A stretch of DNA of 64,000 bases from Nitrospirales bacterium (GCA_029261295.1 JAJDBP010000004.1:1-64000), one strand, 5' to 3'. Counted from the stretch's first letter, positions 43,001-52,078 are shown. A program made the numbers and translations. Notes: generated by a model from the sequence alone, not told the origin.

Positions 43001-43216
43001 ATCACCGTTCAATAGAGGAGGATTACGGGGAGATGGAAAAGCGCCATCAGCAAATGCAGGAATTCGAGTACTGGACAACACATCGCCAATGGCTGCATGA
43101 GCGCCCTTCCCGGGGAAAAGACCAACACTCACGAACACAAAAATAATTACAGCCACCCATCCACACGTTCGCAGGATCATGCTTTGCTTTTGTTGAAGAT
43201 TAGGATGACGTTCCAT
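37061..43216 (-). CDS. Large (2051 aa) secreted FG-GAP/DUF11/dockerin-like/DNRLRE protein
   Basis: AAGGA lies 5-6 nt before the ATG. A signal peptide ends near residue 42 (GKGAHA). Order (approximate residues): six FG-GAP (integrin-alpha-like) repeats 72-460 with calcium-type DLDGDGVGD loops; two DUF11 modules 482-727; a beta-solenoid-type region opened by WRGKNSNQWENPINW 735-1140; InlB-like GWGG module 1149-1232; FN3 1249-1342; LamG/jelly-roll-like domain 1352-1562; second InlB-like module 1572-1667; dockerin-like pair (DIDGNGVTD, DPDGNGQAS) 1669-1805; C-terminal DNRLRE-like beta-sandwich 1842-2051. The terminal domain closely resembles that of the next upstream gene (shared PHRNVGAQPVLQVGGK). 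Probably extracellular and surface-displayed. FG-GAP propellers bind ligands or metal ions in many adhesins; the ligand here is unknown. Confidence 0.9.
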   Translation of the reverse strand: MERHPNLQQKQSMILRTCGWVAVIIFVFVSVGLFPGKGAHAAIGDVLSSTRIPAFADGAFPSPRNPPLLNGDRFGSSVTGLGDLDGDGVGDFAVGAPFDDEGGFSKGAVWIIFMNANGTIKSHNKISDPDLISGEFGVLAPGDEFGTSVANLGDLDGNGVTDIAVGAKGHFQTASDQGAVYILFLAASGGVINFHTISHDRAGFPASLDSNDRFGSSVAGVGDLNLDGMADVIVGAPGDDDGGVSGETGAVYIVYLNANGSVKRTLKISDTTVGVNPTLQDFNEFGSSVANLGDVDGNGIPDLAVGAHQDGDGGFGTGAVWVLFLQRSFEGSPIPVLRESVQSVQKISDFDGNFNGELESPDLFGSSVAGLGDMNEDGIPDMAVGAIGDDDGASQTGAVWLLFLNTDGTVKREQKISDLFGGAVPNLEDAENFGWDVSAVGDLDNDGGLELVVGSPLNDADRFGIPEISNAGVVRVLNLDPTPEADLQVTILDSPDPVQTDNVITYDLTVTNLGPNQAETVVLSDSLPLGTTFVNATAGCGFDNSGSDPLVACSFGTLLPQEDRQVQISLQTPGAPLILMNTATVSSSSNDPNSTNDSATASTVVQSPNPLADLSVTMMDSSDPTAIGNFQYNLLVTNHGPDVATDVRVTDILPAGLTLGSALPSNGSCGQGVPVICLLLDMTVGETANVTVTVNAAIGGSYTNTAYVGAEQPDPNFVNNSAEEITTVGTFTKTWRGKNSNQWENPINWLPPGVPVNGQPVFIPITNTNPVLTNPGEAESVVVQAGANLTVNNVLTLGPSGNIQGLGEIGGSGTVVVGGSTCTLAGNLPHVTVTGKCSLIGNTFVSGNLTIDQPGSLERLTVNGHHLSITGNLTVVNSPGGTTGLIMTNPADRVLVEGNVVFTTDQSGATTVGTLTAGELRVMGHFSQTHNAGGSIPFAATGLKVIFQGLSPQTVSFSQPGSTASHFDHVDTASSSHVILASDVSVAGSFSNSGTLHIPVGTTLTAAQGVSNEAGGVIETSGTVVGDVTNAGFLAPGNSPGTFVVNGNLTLASTSTLSMELGGFQAGVESDLVSVTGDVTVNGTLLFERVNGFTPVLNDTVEVLSGNSIAGAFHTTHSAQVQNDLALVPIVGSTDIQALTQTVPVTQFDLVITTNGLGNGLVTSLPRGIECGNGQTFCHATFPAGTVVELFAQPNGAGVTFGGWGGPGCAGVQDVRCTVSMTQTRHITSTFSSNTFPAFWQFFPWKPFGPTVMSLGFGQAAANWGPDQDQDANLLAHYNLYVSTESGNYQGVTPINVGTNTAHTLTGLTLGVTYFAVVTGVFNEPPSGLTGTSALLAGQQESAVSEEVRFEATGGLIGWTVIDTGTPPSSWQAINEEVNNGIEQTIPTAQNLLEPDSALPKLGTLLTHPLADCRPDFRMNLQFRSNDLNEAGAMGVVFRVNGPQTFYRFTVDWELGQDSPRFRLVKRQGTEVSFLTDVLTGADTEKVDAGGDMFFDGEGPGAMTQKSLEVILEGPRIQVRVGGLTVFDATDTHNPIETGAAFGFSNWRTIGSRFTVPTIPLVEYGETVANQNCAVLEVQQIGTGEGTVSTASVQPPAGAALPIAEIGIPGSPGVTYPVGTVVVLTAAEDQGFSFDGWDGPTACQLVSPTNLSVNVTENLQCQVKFGGSSAPAVTLDIDGNGVTDQIDAAVLQRGLFGLEGAALMEPIVACDNPDSDRCGDPLAIKAYIEAGRSTVFDPDGNGQASPTADANLIARYVAWKQGGEVGDMTELIRGVVDPTSGGRVIPNDEQATAQAIVTFLNRYYLNGQQAVAAVGSAIQGVESTGEAAGTMEEQGLREVSTEVRLGVSHDSTVMAHQPHRNVGAQPVLQVGGKQPHHAVVQFTLPKLLPEQVISAQLVLTPYQGRVKGTRRSLSHPSLEVVPLREAFVEGNGQGGRGKQARGTGAGVTWACAVDANIRNTKADCAQTWLGGFSMANQDIARLPMAFDEATQQYSTNVMRWIREAILRQGSLLSLGVLPANPEQVLLYSKEGAADNDIGKTRIPSLLIELKE

Positions 43217-43579
43217 TGCGATCCTTTCTGAGAGGGAGTCTTCTGACCTGTTCGAATTTGGAACAATTTGTCAACGTGATTGACAACAGTGAATAGGTCA
43301 TGAACTCAAAACCTCGACTTTCATTGCTGGTTCTCCACTTCTCGCCTTTCAGTAGATAAATAGGTGCAAAATGGAGACCTCTTTATTTCTGTCAGAACCT
43401 TGCTACACCATATGGAAAAAAATTCTTACATTCTTTCTGTAGTATTTTAACTGTCAACTAAGACATCTCAGAACTCCCATGCCCGTGAGGGCTTCCGTCC
43501 GAAGAGGAACGAAGGGGTGGGAGGAGGGGGAAGGGGGTATTTGATAGTTTTAACACTATAGATAATTTGATTGATGGAT
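43217..43579. promoter_or_regulatory. Intergenic region with a TTGTCAA inverted repeat
   Basis: This 363-bp region lies upstream of the 2051-aa gene. A perfect inverted repeat (TTGTCAA, five bases, TTGACAA) spans 43268-43286, about 52-70 bp upstream of the start codon, where an operator would sit. A purine-rich low-complexity run is present at 43490-43535. I see no gene and no clear terminator for the upstream 2832-aa gene. Confidence 0.45.
43268..43286. promoter_or_regulatory. TTGTCAA-N5-TTGACAA inverted repeat
   Basis: Perfect seven-base arms with a five-base spacer, 52-70 bp upstream of the 2051-aa gene's start. The size and position suit a dimeric repressor or activator site. The regulator is unknown, and it is not a Crp-type consensus. 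Confidence 0.4.
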
Positions 43580-46500
43580 TCATTCCTCCCACTCTAGGTG
43601 GAGGTGAGGGACACGCGAACTTGCCGCACCAAAGTTTCCACCACTTTCTTTCCCATAGAGCCATACACCTTGAGCCGTAGTAGGCATCATGAGAAGAACA
43701 AGATTTGCTTGGCCATCTTCTACAACACGCCTGGCCAGAGACAGAACATCGGACTGGTATTGCTGGGTAACCGAGTCAAAGACTAGGGGTATCGTGGCTA
43801 TCCCAGCAGGAAGATTCGCCTGCCCCCCTGCCCATTCATGATCACAGTCGGCTTTGTTATTACGAATATTGGAATCCACGGCACAGGCCCAGGTCACGCC
43901 TGCGCCCTTCCCCCGAACCCGCTTTTTCTTCCCGCCTTGGCCGTTGCCTTCCTCAAACATGTCCGTCAACGGTCGCACCTCAAGCATGGGATGCCGCAGA
44001 AACCGCCGTTGACCCCTCATCCGCCCTTGATACGGGGTCAAGACCAACTGCGCCGAAACCACTCGCTCCGGCCTCAGGTCTGGAAGCGCAAACTGCAAGA
44101 CCGCATGGTGAGAGTTCTTCCCCCCCACTTGCAGCACGGGCTGTGCCCCCACATTGCGATGCGGGGCCTGCCTCAGCAACGTACTATCCGCCGTCGCGAC
44201 AACCGTCCGCGTGTGCCTCTCCCTCACCACTGAGGCTTCTGTTAATGGACGCCTCTTCATCACGGGAGATTCGCTGACCTCTGTAGTGAGGTGGTCGTCC
44301 GCTTTGATTGCAGGGTCAATAGGGTCTGTGGCTGTTCGGGTTGGCAACTCCACGGCGGCCGGCGCCAGCGCTGGGAGTGTCGCCCGTGTCGCCGTTGGCT
44401 CAAGAAGTTCTTGAGAAGCTTCCTCCGTACTCTGGGCTGGCTCAGCGGGGACCGCCGCGACTAGTTCTCCTTCTGAGCCTTCCAATTCCTCAGGCCCCAG
44501 GGCGGCATGGGCTTCGGCCAGTACGGTCGTCTCTCCTGCCGTCGTTAATTCCTCCCCCGTGACTTCGCTCTCCTCATCCAAAGGTGCGCTCTCAGTTTGG
44601 ACCTCAGCGTCCGCTACCACGAGGGCCTCCGTCACATTGTTGGCCGTCACCCCCTGGGCTTGTTGGGCAGCCGGCAGATGGATGCTCAGAAACGCTTCAA
44701 TCGCAGAAGCCGTGTTGCGTGCCCCACTTGGGTCCACCACCCCGGTGATAAGGTTAGCTCCCCGGGTTCCTGCGATAAACCGTTTCAGGAGCTGCCCATC
44801 GGTCATCGGGTTCAGCTGATTGTTCGCATCCACATCCAATATTGTGGTACGTGCTGAACCTAGGTAGGCCTCAATGGCGGAGGCTGTGGTGCGCGTGGCG
44901 TTGGATCCCAGATTTCCTTGCACTAACGCATCACCCCGTAGGCCAAATAAATACGCCACGATCAACTTGCCATCAAAGTCGGCTTCCGCGACGCCATTGT
45001 CATCCACGTCGAGCGTGACACTCGGGGACGGCACGCCCGTGAACGTGGCCTCACACCGCGTATTCGTTTGCACCGTGACCTGCCCATCCTGACAATCGGC
45101 ATTGTCGCCACTCCAGCCGTTAAAAAGCATCCCCGTATCCGGCGTAGCCAGCAAGCCCACTTGGGTCCCTACTTCATAACTCACCGCCGGTTGGCCCGGC
45201 AGCTGGATGCCGACGGGTGTACTCGATACTTGCCCGCTTCCGGTTCCAATGGCGCCCACTTCTAAGGCCGCACAGATAGGAGGCGGGGCCCCCGAATAGT
45301 CCACCACCTCCACCACTGACGGTTCGGAAAACCGACTACCAGGATTATTCCACGCATACAAGGCAATATTAGTCCCCTGCAGGATCGGGCCTAACGTATC
45401 CTGCACTATCCCTCCAAATCGTAACGGCCCGCCTCCGAGGTTCACGGATAATTGCTCATTGTTGATCTGAAACGTGACGCTTTTGAGCAGCATGTTGCCT
45501 GGTTCAAAATCTTCTTCTTCTCCGTCGCCGATCACTTCTTCGGCCAGCAACTGCGACACCCCATTCGCGCGTTTCAGGAGGCGCAGGCGAGGCTGCGTGA
45601 AGCCCTCCGCCCAATCCAGCGAAAACCGGTAATAATGATCCACGTCCGCCACGCGCACCATCCCCCCCAACGCCCCGGGGCTCTCAGATAACAGCTGAAA
45701 CGACATCGTGTAGTTTTGTCGACATTGCAAGGTGCGCTTTTGGGCAAAGGTGCCTCGCTTTGCTAGATCCCCCGGGGCCGTTTCGGGGATCTGGGTATTG
45801 GCCTGTTGCACAAAGCTCCCATTGGCCCCCGGCACCCAATCGGAGGGCGGGGTGCCTTCATCCACCACCGTCCAATCTTCGCGACCCTGCATGGGGCGGA
45901 AGGTGGGGGAGGCAGACAAACCACTCACTTGTTCTTCCGTCAACGCCGACCCTTCTAGACTCGATGATGCGGTCAATGCACTGGCGGCGATGACACATTG
46001 CACGGCCGCCACATGATCCACCGGAGGCAGGTTCGTCAACGTCACGGTACTCTCGGTGCCTGGCACAGACACCGGGGCACCAAAGATGCCCGGGGTCGTG
46101 CCGGTGGAGACGAAATAACTGGTGCAGATCGGGTTGGGGCGCCACGCCACGGTGGCTTGCTGAAACCAATAGGACTCCACTTCCACCCCAAGGAGGGGTG
46201 GGGGGAATTCGCAGCCACCCGTGTCAGGACAAAACGTGGCCGTGATCGTCCGCGCGTGAGGCAGCGCTAACGTACAACTGGCGCCCGCCACCCCCGCGCA
46301 GCCTTCCCCGGACCATTGCACAAAAACGGAACCTGCTGGCGCCGTGGCGGTGAGGGTCAGCACCGTGTTCTGGGGGTAGACCTCGGTGCAATCCACTGCC
46401 CCCCCGCCACAGTCGATGCCGAGCACCGGTTGCCCAGAGACCGTCGTCTGCACCGTCCCACTGCCATTCCCGTTGGTGGTGACGTTCAATGAATGCGTCA

Positions 46501-49500
46501 CCACGCCGGCATTCTTCACCTCGAGGCATTGCGAAAATTCGGACGTGTTGTTGCCTGGGAATTCCGTAGCGGTGCTCGTGAGGAAATGACCAACAGGGGC
46601 GGTAGGGCTGAACACGGCATTGAAGGGAGCGACTCCTGTCCCATCCGTGGTCACCGCTGTTCGACCCAGAAACGTTTCGCCTTCACCATGCCCAGAGGCA
46701 TCGCAGGTCGGCGTTGAGAAAAACTCTAGAATAAATTGCGTATTGGGTGTGCTGGTCATCGTGCCTTGCACGGCCGTGCTGCCCGTGAAGGCCACTGTCA
46801 TTTCCGGGAAGTTTTGGAGATTGTTCGGACCGGTGTCACTATCGTCTGCGTCGTTGAGAGTGACCGCATCAAAACCCAGATCGATCCCCACCGACGCATT
46901 GTCGAATATCGCATTGCCGAGCACTTGATTGCCCATAGCCACAGCCCCACCTGTCGCCACAATCGTCACACCAGGCCCTTCATTAGACGCGATCAGATTT
47001 CCAGCGCCCGACTCAACTCCACCAATCTGATTTTGGTTCCCGACGATGATGAGGAAAATACCGCCTATGCCCACCCCTCCAAGCGTATTTCCGATCGGCG
47101 TCACCCCATCAACACCCACACCAATGTAATTGCCTTGCACGAGATTGTTGTCACCCGCTATCTCCACTCCGAATTCATCATTACCGGAAATGATGTTCCG
47201 GGCGCCTGGCTCCGTGCCTCCAATCGTATTAAAGGAAGGCCCGTCATCAATTTCGACGCCAGCAAGGGCATTGCCTACATCTAAAAGTCCGGTGATATCC
47301 GTCCCAATCAAATTCCCTTGCACTCGATTATTCACCGCTCCAGGATCAAAAATCTCGACGCCTATCTCCCCATTCCCGGAAATGACATTCCGCGCGCCGG
47401 GCGTGGTGCCCCCCACTGTGTTGCCGGCAACGCCGGCTAGAAGCACACCCACGGCATCGTTGCCCAAGGCCGCTGTTCCCGCCGCATTGGTCCCAATCAG
47501 ATTGCCCTGAATCACATTGCCCGAAACTCCAACCCCAAAGACGCTGATCCCATGAATGAGATTGCCGGAAATCACATTGGCGGCCCCCGGCGTCAACCCG
47601 CCAATCAAATTATTCGTTGAGCCTGTGGTGATGAACACGCCATTGAGAGTATTCCCTCGATTAAGCGTCCCCGTCGGATCCGTCCCGATAAAGTTACCCT
47701 CAATAACGTTGTTCCCTCCTCCACTCATCTCAATTCCCATTTGGTCAAATTGATTGATGACGAGCCCACGGACGGTACTATTCCCAGTGACAATCTCTAA
47801 TCCTGATCCCCCTGAGACATTTGTGCCATCTAACTCAATGTTAATCGTGGCATTGTTGCCCGTCGTCAACGTATTAAGGCTCGATCCCGGTTGCGTGTAC
47901 CCATCGATGACTACGGGATCCGTAATCGTGGGCAAAGGCATTGCTAGATTAATGGTCGCTTGTCCGCCACCGCCGATGTTGAAAGCAATCAGATCGATAC
48001 CGCCCGTGGCATTGGCCGTCGTAATGGCCTCGCGCAACGACCCAACTCCAGACGTACCGCTAGAAGTAACTGTAATCGGATTACCAAGGGTTTCAATCTC
48101 ATAGAGGGTCGCCAGGGGAGTCGCGCTAAAGAGCGACACCCCGCCCAATAAATCTTTGGCGGCAAAGTCGCCCACCACCGACCCATAGGTGAGAATCGAA
48201 AACATATTGGTCGCACTTGGCACATAACCGGGAAGAAGGCGCACGATGAGTGTGCCACCCAGAGTCGCCGTGCCGGTAACCACAAGTTGGTCATGCTGCG
48301 TCCCTGGTGTGAGGCCGCCCAGCTCCATGTTCAAGGTTCCGCCGGCCGTTTGAATGTAATTTCCCGTTATCGTCGCCTTGCCGGCAGAGGAGCCTACACT
48401 CACTACCCCGCCACTGTTGGTCACATCGCCGTTCAAGCAAGATCCGACGGCCGGATCGATCCCGGTCAGAATTCCCCCTTGAAGATCGACCGATGGGAAT
48501 TGAATAGGCCCGCCATTACACAGAAGGCTTCCGGCTGTTTGACTGGTGGCATCGGTAAACGCCAACGTGCTTCCGACATCCGCACGCAGAATCCCGGTGT
48601 GAATAGCCCCGGACGTACTCGGATCAATCGTGAGCACGGTCCCGCCACCCGTGGCCGTCGCCACAATCGTCCCTTGGTTCGTTAAGGCCATGGAATTGTT
48701 CCCCAGGTTACCGGTGCCCTGGATGGTATTGTCGACGTTGGTCAGCCGATCGGTCGCGGCCTGTGCTCGCACACGAGCGTGAACAGCGGTGGTGGACAAC
48801 GTCAGGGTTCCACCGCCTGTCAACGTCACATCCCCCTGAAGCCGCAAGTCCGTGAAGCGGCCAGTCGTCGTCGAATCCACGAGAATCGTGCCGCTATTCG
48901 TAATGGTTCCGATTAGATCTACTAACTCGCCATCCGGCACCACAAAGGCCCCGGCATTGGTCACCCCATTTAATGTGACATTCGACGCCCCGGGTTGATG
49001 TCGAATTACCCCAGTCCCAGTCGTCTGCAAGGTCCCATTCACCACCGTGGCAGCGTTCAGCTCCACCACCGACCCAGCCAAAGCTTCAATCGTGCTGCCG
49101 GTGTTGGTATATGTCCCACCTTGCAGCCGAAGGGTGCCTCCATTCGCCTGCAGGAGCCCGGAGTTCATGGCCCCGGACGCACTTGGATTAATGGTGAGCA
49201 CGGTCCCGCCACCGGTGGCCGTCGCCACAATCGTCCCTTGGTTCGTTAAGGCCATGGAATTGCTCCCCAGGTTACCGGTGCCCTGGATGGTATTGTCGAC
49301 GTTGGTCAACCGATCGGTCGGGGCCTGTGCTCGCACCCGGGCGTGAACAGCGGTGGTGGACAACGTCAGGGTTCCGCCGCCCGTCAGCGTCACATCCCCC
49401 TGAAGCCGCAAGTCCGTGAAAACACCACCCGTCGTCGAGTCGACGAGGATGGTGCCGCTATTGGTGATCGTGCCGACTAAATTCGTGATCCTGCCATTGT

Positions 49501-52078
49501 CAATCTCATAGGCGCCCGTATTCATGACACCATCTAACGTCGTTGTCCCCGTCCCACGAATAACTCCAGTTGGAGCGGTCGTCTGTAACGTCCCATTGAA
49601 GACCGTGGCGCCGTTCAGCTCCACCACATCCCCATCCCGGGCTTCAATCGTGCCGTTGGTGTTGTCGTACGTCCCGTCCAACAGTTCAAGGGTGCCCCCA
49701 TTCGCACGCAGGAGCCCGGTGTTAATGGCCCCGGACGTACTCGGATCAATCGTAAGCACCGTCCCGCCACCCGTGGCCGTCGCCACAATCGTCCCTTGGT
49801 TCGTCAAGGCCATGAAATTGGCCCCCAGGTTACCGGTACCCTGAATGGTATTGTCGACATTGGTCAGCCGATCGGTTGCGGTCTGCGCTCGCACCCGGGC
49901 GTGAACAGCGGTGGTGGACAACGTCAGGGTTCCGCCGCCCGTCAGCGTCACATCCCCATTGATCCGCAAGTCCGTGAAGACGCCACCAGTCGTCGAGTTG
50001 ACGAGAATCGTACCGCTATTCGTAATGGTGCCTGACAAGATGAGCGTACGACCATTGCCCACGGTTAACGTTGCTCCAGCTTCCACGGTGAGCCCACCGA
50101 GCCTGGGAGGATTACTGTTGATGATCGGTTGATTGGCGGTATTGGGAATCAAGACCGTTTCATCCAATAGCGGCGCTGCCCCCTGTTCCCAATTCGCCGG
50201 GGTGTTCCAAACATTGTCGACACTACCATTCCAGATTTTGTCCACCGCGTTCACGGTTGTTGATTCGATCACCGTGTCATTCGCCGGAGTGGGATCGACA
50301 TTAAATGTGGCGGTGACTGTTGTCATATTGTCCACCGATCCTGCGCTGGCCGGGGCCTTCATATTCACCACCACTTGAATGGTGGTGTTGGCGGGAATAG
50401 TTCCTAGCGAACACGTCACTTCTGTCCCGGTTGCAGGATCGCAGGTTCCCTGAACTGGTACCCCTACGACATTGGTGGCTCCAAAGGGAAAGGTGTTGGT
50501 GAGAGTGACGTTGTCGACCGGATCAGCCAGATCCGTATTCATGATGCTAATGGTATAAGAAAGAGCAGCGTTGGCCGTAACCGGATCTGATGAATCCACA
50601 ATGCTATCGATTGTGAGGTCTACGTTGGTTGTGACGGTTAGGAGCGTGGCATCTTCTATATTGTTTGCCCTGGCGGCAATGATGCTTGTTCCCCCTTTGA
50701 GTCCGATGACGTTGCCATTTTGATTGATGGTCGCGACGGCCGGGTCTGAGCTGTTCCACAGCGGCAAAACTTCCAACGAGGAGACTCCCGGAAACGCCAC
50801 CGCAGAACTCACCGCTCCGCTGGTGGTATCCACGACAACCAGATTGCCCCCGACTGACACGACGTGTCGATTCGACGCTGCATCGAGGGTTGCCGCACCT
50901 GCACTCACATTCCTCGGATCGGGCAACAATCCGGCACCACCTGCCGCCACGTCGGCAATTTCTCCTGTGCCAGGGTTAACGGTGACCAACTTATTCGGCG
51001 TTCCTCCGGTGGCTACGGAGTCCGGAAATAATGTCATCCCATACAATGTCCCCCCCACGGAATCATATTCCAATGAGGAGACACCGGTAGCCCCCGCATC
51101 AGGTGCTAATGAGGCCATCGTGGCATTGGTGAACGTTCCATTCATGGTATTCATCGTGACAATTTGATCCCCCGTCGTCACAAAATATCGGTTCCCGTCG
51201 ACGTCCATGGCTGACGGACCCGCGCTTATATTCTGTGGGCCAGGCAGAATGCCAATACCTGGGCCGGCCACAGGGGTGACGATCCCGGTGGCGGGATCCA
51301 CCGTGACTAATTTGTTGACGCCGCCGCCATCGTTGATGACGGCAATCCCAAAGAGCATGTTCGTTAACGCATCATATTCTAACGACGACACACCCGAGGT
51401 TCCTGAAAAGGGGAAATCGGTGACCACTCCGGTTGCCACAGCAATAGTTATGAGGCGCCCTCCGGCCGAGACAAAATAGCGACTGACCGGTCCATCTAAT
51501 GCCGCCACGCCGGCACTGATAGTCGTTGGCCCTGGAAGTGGGTTGCTGATTGGAGAAAGGGAGCCCGTTACGGGATCGACGGCAACCAGTCGGTTCGCTC
51601 CCGCAATGAGCGAAATGCCAAGAATGGAGGCTTGAGTCAGAGCCGGGGTGGTCGCATCACTGAGTGTGGCGGTCGCGGTAAATGGCTGGCCGCCGCCCAC
51701 TGAAATGGTGGGGGTTGTCGGAGCCACGGCAATGGAGTTAATGATGGGTTGTACGGTGACTCCAAAAGGGGCGCTGCCTGCGGCCACCACGCTCGCCGCT
51801 CCTTCCTCCCCAGGAGGCACTTCTACCTCTATTTTCGTGTCACTCCAACTTAGAACCGTGGACAGGGACGTATCAAATGCGACCGTATTGCCCCCCTGAA
51901 TTGTCCCAAACCCTGAACCGTTGATGGTCACCGCGCTACCGGTCACCGAAGGATCAGGGAAGACAGAAGAAATGGTCTGGGCTTGAGACAGGGTCGGCAA
52001 CAGACTGACCATACTCATCAGCATGGTGAGGATGACAACACCCTTTACGAAGTGGGAATGTATATTCAGGACACTCAT
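43580..52078 (-). CDS. Giant (2832 aa) secreted IPT/Big2/beta-helix/dockerin-like/DNRLRE protein
   Basis: GAGGAG lies 4-5 nt before the ATG; a signal peptide ends near residue 34. Order (approximate residues): IPT/TIG domain 37-114; first half of a Big2-like Ig domain 115-153; an inserted propeller-like segment 153-438 with repeated NKLVTVDPATG- and GVSSLEYD-type units; second half of the Big2 domain 441-480; DUF11 485-600; WNGSVDNVWNTPANW segment; three tandem ~187-aa repeats about 674-1170; CSLREA-like domain with VGSLREAI and a beta-helix about 1340-1750; InlB-like, FN3-like and LamG/jelly-roll-like modules; dockerin-like pair (DVDDNGVAE, DVDANNQLN) 2355-2440; a long acidic Ala/Glu/Thr-rich linker about 2470-2600; DNRLRE-like domain 2623-2832. 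The modular tail matches the downstream 2051-aa protein. Surface or extracellular; binding partner unknown. Confidence 0.9.
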   Translation of the reverse strand: MSVLNIHSHFVKGVVILTMLMSMVSLLPTLSQAQTISSVFPDPSVTGSAVTINGSGFGTIQGGNTVAFDTSLSTVLSWSDTKIEVEVPPGEEGAASVVAAGSAPFGVTVQPIINSIAVAPTTPTISVGGGQPFTATATLSDATTPALTQASILGISLIAGANRLVAVDPVTGSLSPISNPLPGPTTISAGVAALDGPVSRYFVSAGGRLITIAVATGVVTDFPFSGTSGVSSLEYDALTNMLFGIAVINDGGGVNKLVTVDPATGIVTPVAGPGIGILPGPQNISAGPSAMDVDGNRYFVTTGDQIVTMNTMNGTFTNATMASLAPDAGATGVSSLEYDSVGGTLYGMTLFPDSVATGGTPNKLVTVNPGTGEIADVAAGGAGLLPDPRNVSAGAATLDAASNRHVVSVGGNLVVVDTTSGAVSSAVAFPGVSSLEVLPLWNSSDPAVATINQNGNVIGLKGGTSIIAARANNIEDATLLTVTTNVDLTIDSIVDSSDPVTANAALSYTISIMNTDLADPVDNVTLTNTFPFGATNVVGVPVQGTCDPATGTEVTCSLGTIPANTTIQVVVNMKAPASAGSVDNMTTVTATFNVDPTPANDTVIESTTVNAVDKIWNGSVDNVWNTPANWEQGAAPLLDETVLIPNTANQPIINSNPPRLGGLTVEAGATLTVGNGRTLILSGTITNSGTILVNSTTGGVFTDLRINGDVTLTGGGTLTLSTTAVHARVRAQTATDRLTNVDNTIQGTGNLGANFMALTNQGTIVATATGGGTVLTIDPSTSGAINTGLLRANGGTLELLDGTYDNTNGTIEARDGDVVELNGATVFNGTLQTTAPTGVIRGTGTTTLDGVMNTGAYEIDNGRITNLVGTITNSGTILVDSTTGGVFTDLRLQGDVTLTGGGTLTLSTTAVHARVRAQAPTDRLTNVDNTIQGTGNLGSNSMALTNQGTIVATATGGGTVLTINPSASGAMNSGLLQANGGTLRLQGGTYTNTGSTIEALAGSVVELNAATVVNGTLQTTGTGVIRHQPGASNVTLNGVTNAGAFVVPDGELVDLIGTITNSGTILVDSTTTGRFTDLRLQGDVTLTGGGTLTLSTTAVHARVRAQAATDRLTNVDNTIQGTGNLGNNSMALTNQGTIVATATGGGTVLTIDPSTSGAIHTGILRADVGSTLAFTDATSQTAGSLLCNGGPIQFPSVDLQGGILTGIDPAVGSCLNGDVTNSGGVVSVGSSAGKATITGNYIQTAGGTLNMELGGLTPGTQHDQLVVTGTATLGGTLIVRLLPGYVPSATNMFSILTYGSVVGDFAAKDLLGGVSLFSATPLATLYEIETLGNPITVTSSGTSGVGSLREAITTANATGGIDLIAFNIGGGGQATINLAMPLPTITDPVVIDGYTQPGSSLNTLTTGNNATINIELDGTNVSGGSGLEIVTGNSTVRGLVINQFDQMGIEMSGGGNNVIEGNFIGTDPTGTLNRGNTLNGVFITTGSTNNLIGGLTPGAANVISGNLIHGISVFGVGVSGNVIQGNLIGTNAAGTAALGNDAVGVLLAGVAGNTVGGTTPGARNVISGNGEIGVEIFDPGAVNNRVQGNLIGTDITGLLDVGNALAGVEIDDGPSFNTIGGTEPGARNIISGNDEFGVEIAGDNNLVQGNYIGVGVDGVTPIGNTLGGVGIGGIFLIIVGNQNQIGGVESGAGNLIASNEGPGVTIVATGGAVAMGNQVLGNAIFDNASVGIDLGFDAVTLNDADDSDTGPNNLQNFPEMTVAFTGSTAVQGTMTSTPNTQFILEFFSTPTCDASGHGEGETFLGRTAVTTDGTGVAPFNAVFSPTAPVGHFLTSTATEFPGNNTSEFSQCLEVKNAGVVTHSLNVTTNGNGSGTVQTTVSGQPVLGIDCGGGAVDCTEVYPQNTVLTLTATAPAGSVFVQWSGEGCAGVAGASCTLALPHARTITATFCPDTGGCEFPPPLLGVEVESYWFQQATVAWRPNPICTSYFVSTGTTPGIFGAPVSVPGTESTVTLTNLPPVDHVAAVQCVIAASALTASSSLEGSALTEEQVSGLSASPTFRPMQGREDWTVVDEGTPPSDWVPGANGSFVQQANTQIPETAPGDLAKRGTFAQKRTLQCRQNYTMSFQLLSESPGALGGMVRVADVDHYYRFSLDWAEGFTQPRLRLLKRANGVSQLLAEEVIGDGEEEDFEPGNMLLKSVTFQINNEQLSVNLGGGPLRFGGIVQDTLGPILQGTNIALYAWNNPGSRFSEPSVVEVVDYSGAPPPICAALEVGAIGTGSGQVSSTPVGIQLPGQPAVSYEVGTQVGLLATPDTGMLFNGWSGDNADCQDGQVTVQTNTRCEATFTGVPSPSVTLDVDDNGVAEADFDGKLIVAYLFGLRGDALVQGNLGSNATRTTASAIEAYLGSARTTILDVDANNQLNPMTDGQLLKRFIAGTRGANLITGVVDPSGARNTASAIEAFLSIHLPAAQQAQGVTANNVTEALVVADAEVQTESAPLDEESEVTGEELTTAGETTVLAEAHAALGPEELEGSEGELVAAVPAEPAQSTEEASQELLEPTATRATLPALAPAAVELPTRTATDPIDPAIKADDHLTTEVSESPVMKRRPLTEASVVRERHTRTVVATADSTLLRQAPHRNVGAQPVLQVGGKNSHHAVLQFALPDLRPERVVSAQLVLTPYQGRMRGQRRFLRHPMLEVRPLTDMFEEGNGQGGKKKRVRGKGAGVTWACAVDSNIRNNKADCDHEWAGGQANLPAGIATIPLVFDSVTQQYQSDVLSLARRVVEDGQANLVLLMMPTTAQGVWLYGKESGGNFGAASSRVPHLHLEWEE
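48500..50030 (-). repeat. Three tandem ~560-bp repeats inside the 2832-aa gene
   Basis: Equivalent positions recur at 50013, 49455 and 48891, giving periods of 558 and 564 bp (186 and 188 codons). The copies are nearly identical in DNA over long stretches. Each encodes a GDVTLTGGGTLTLSTT beta-solenoid block. The similarity suggests recent duplication or homogenisation; copy number may vary between strains. Confidence 0.85.
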
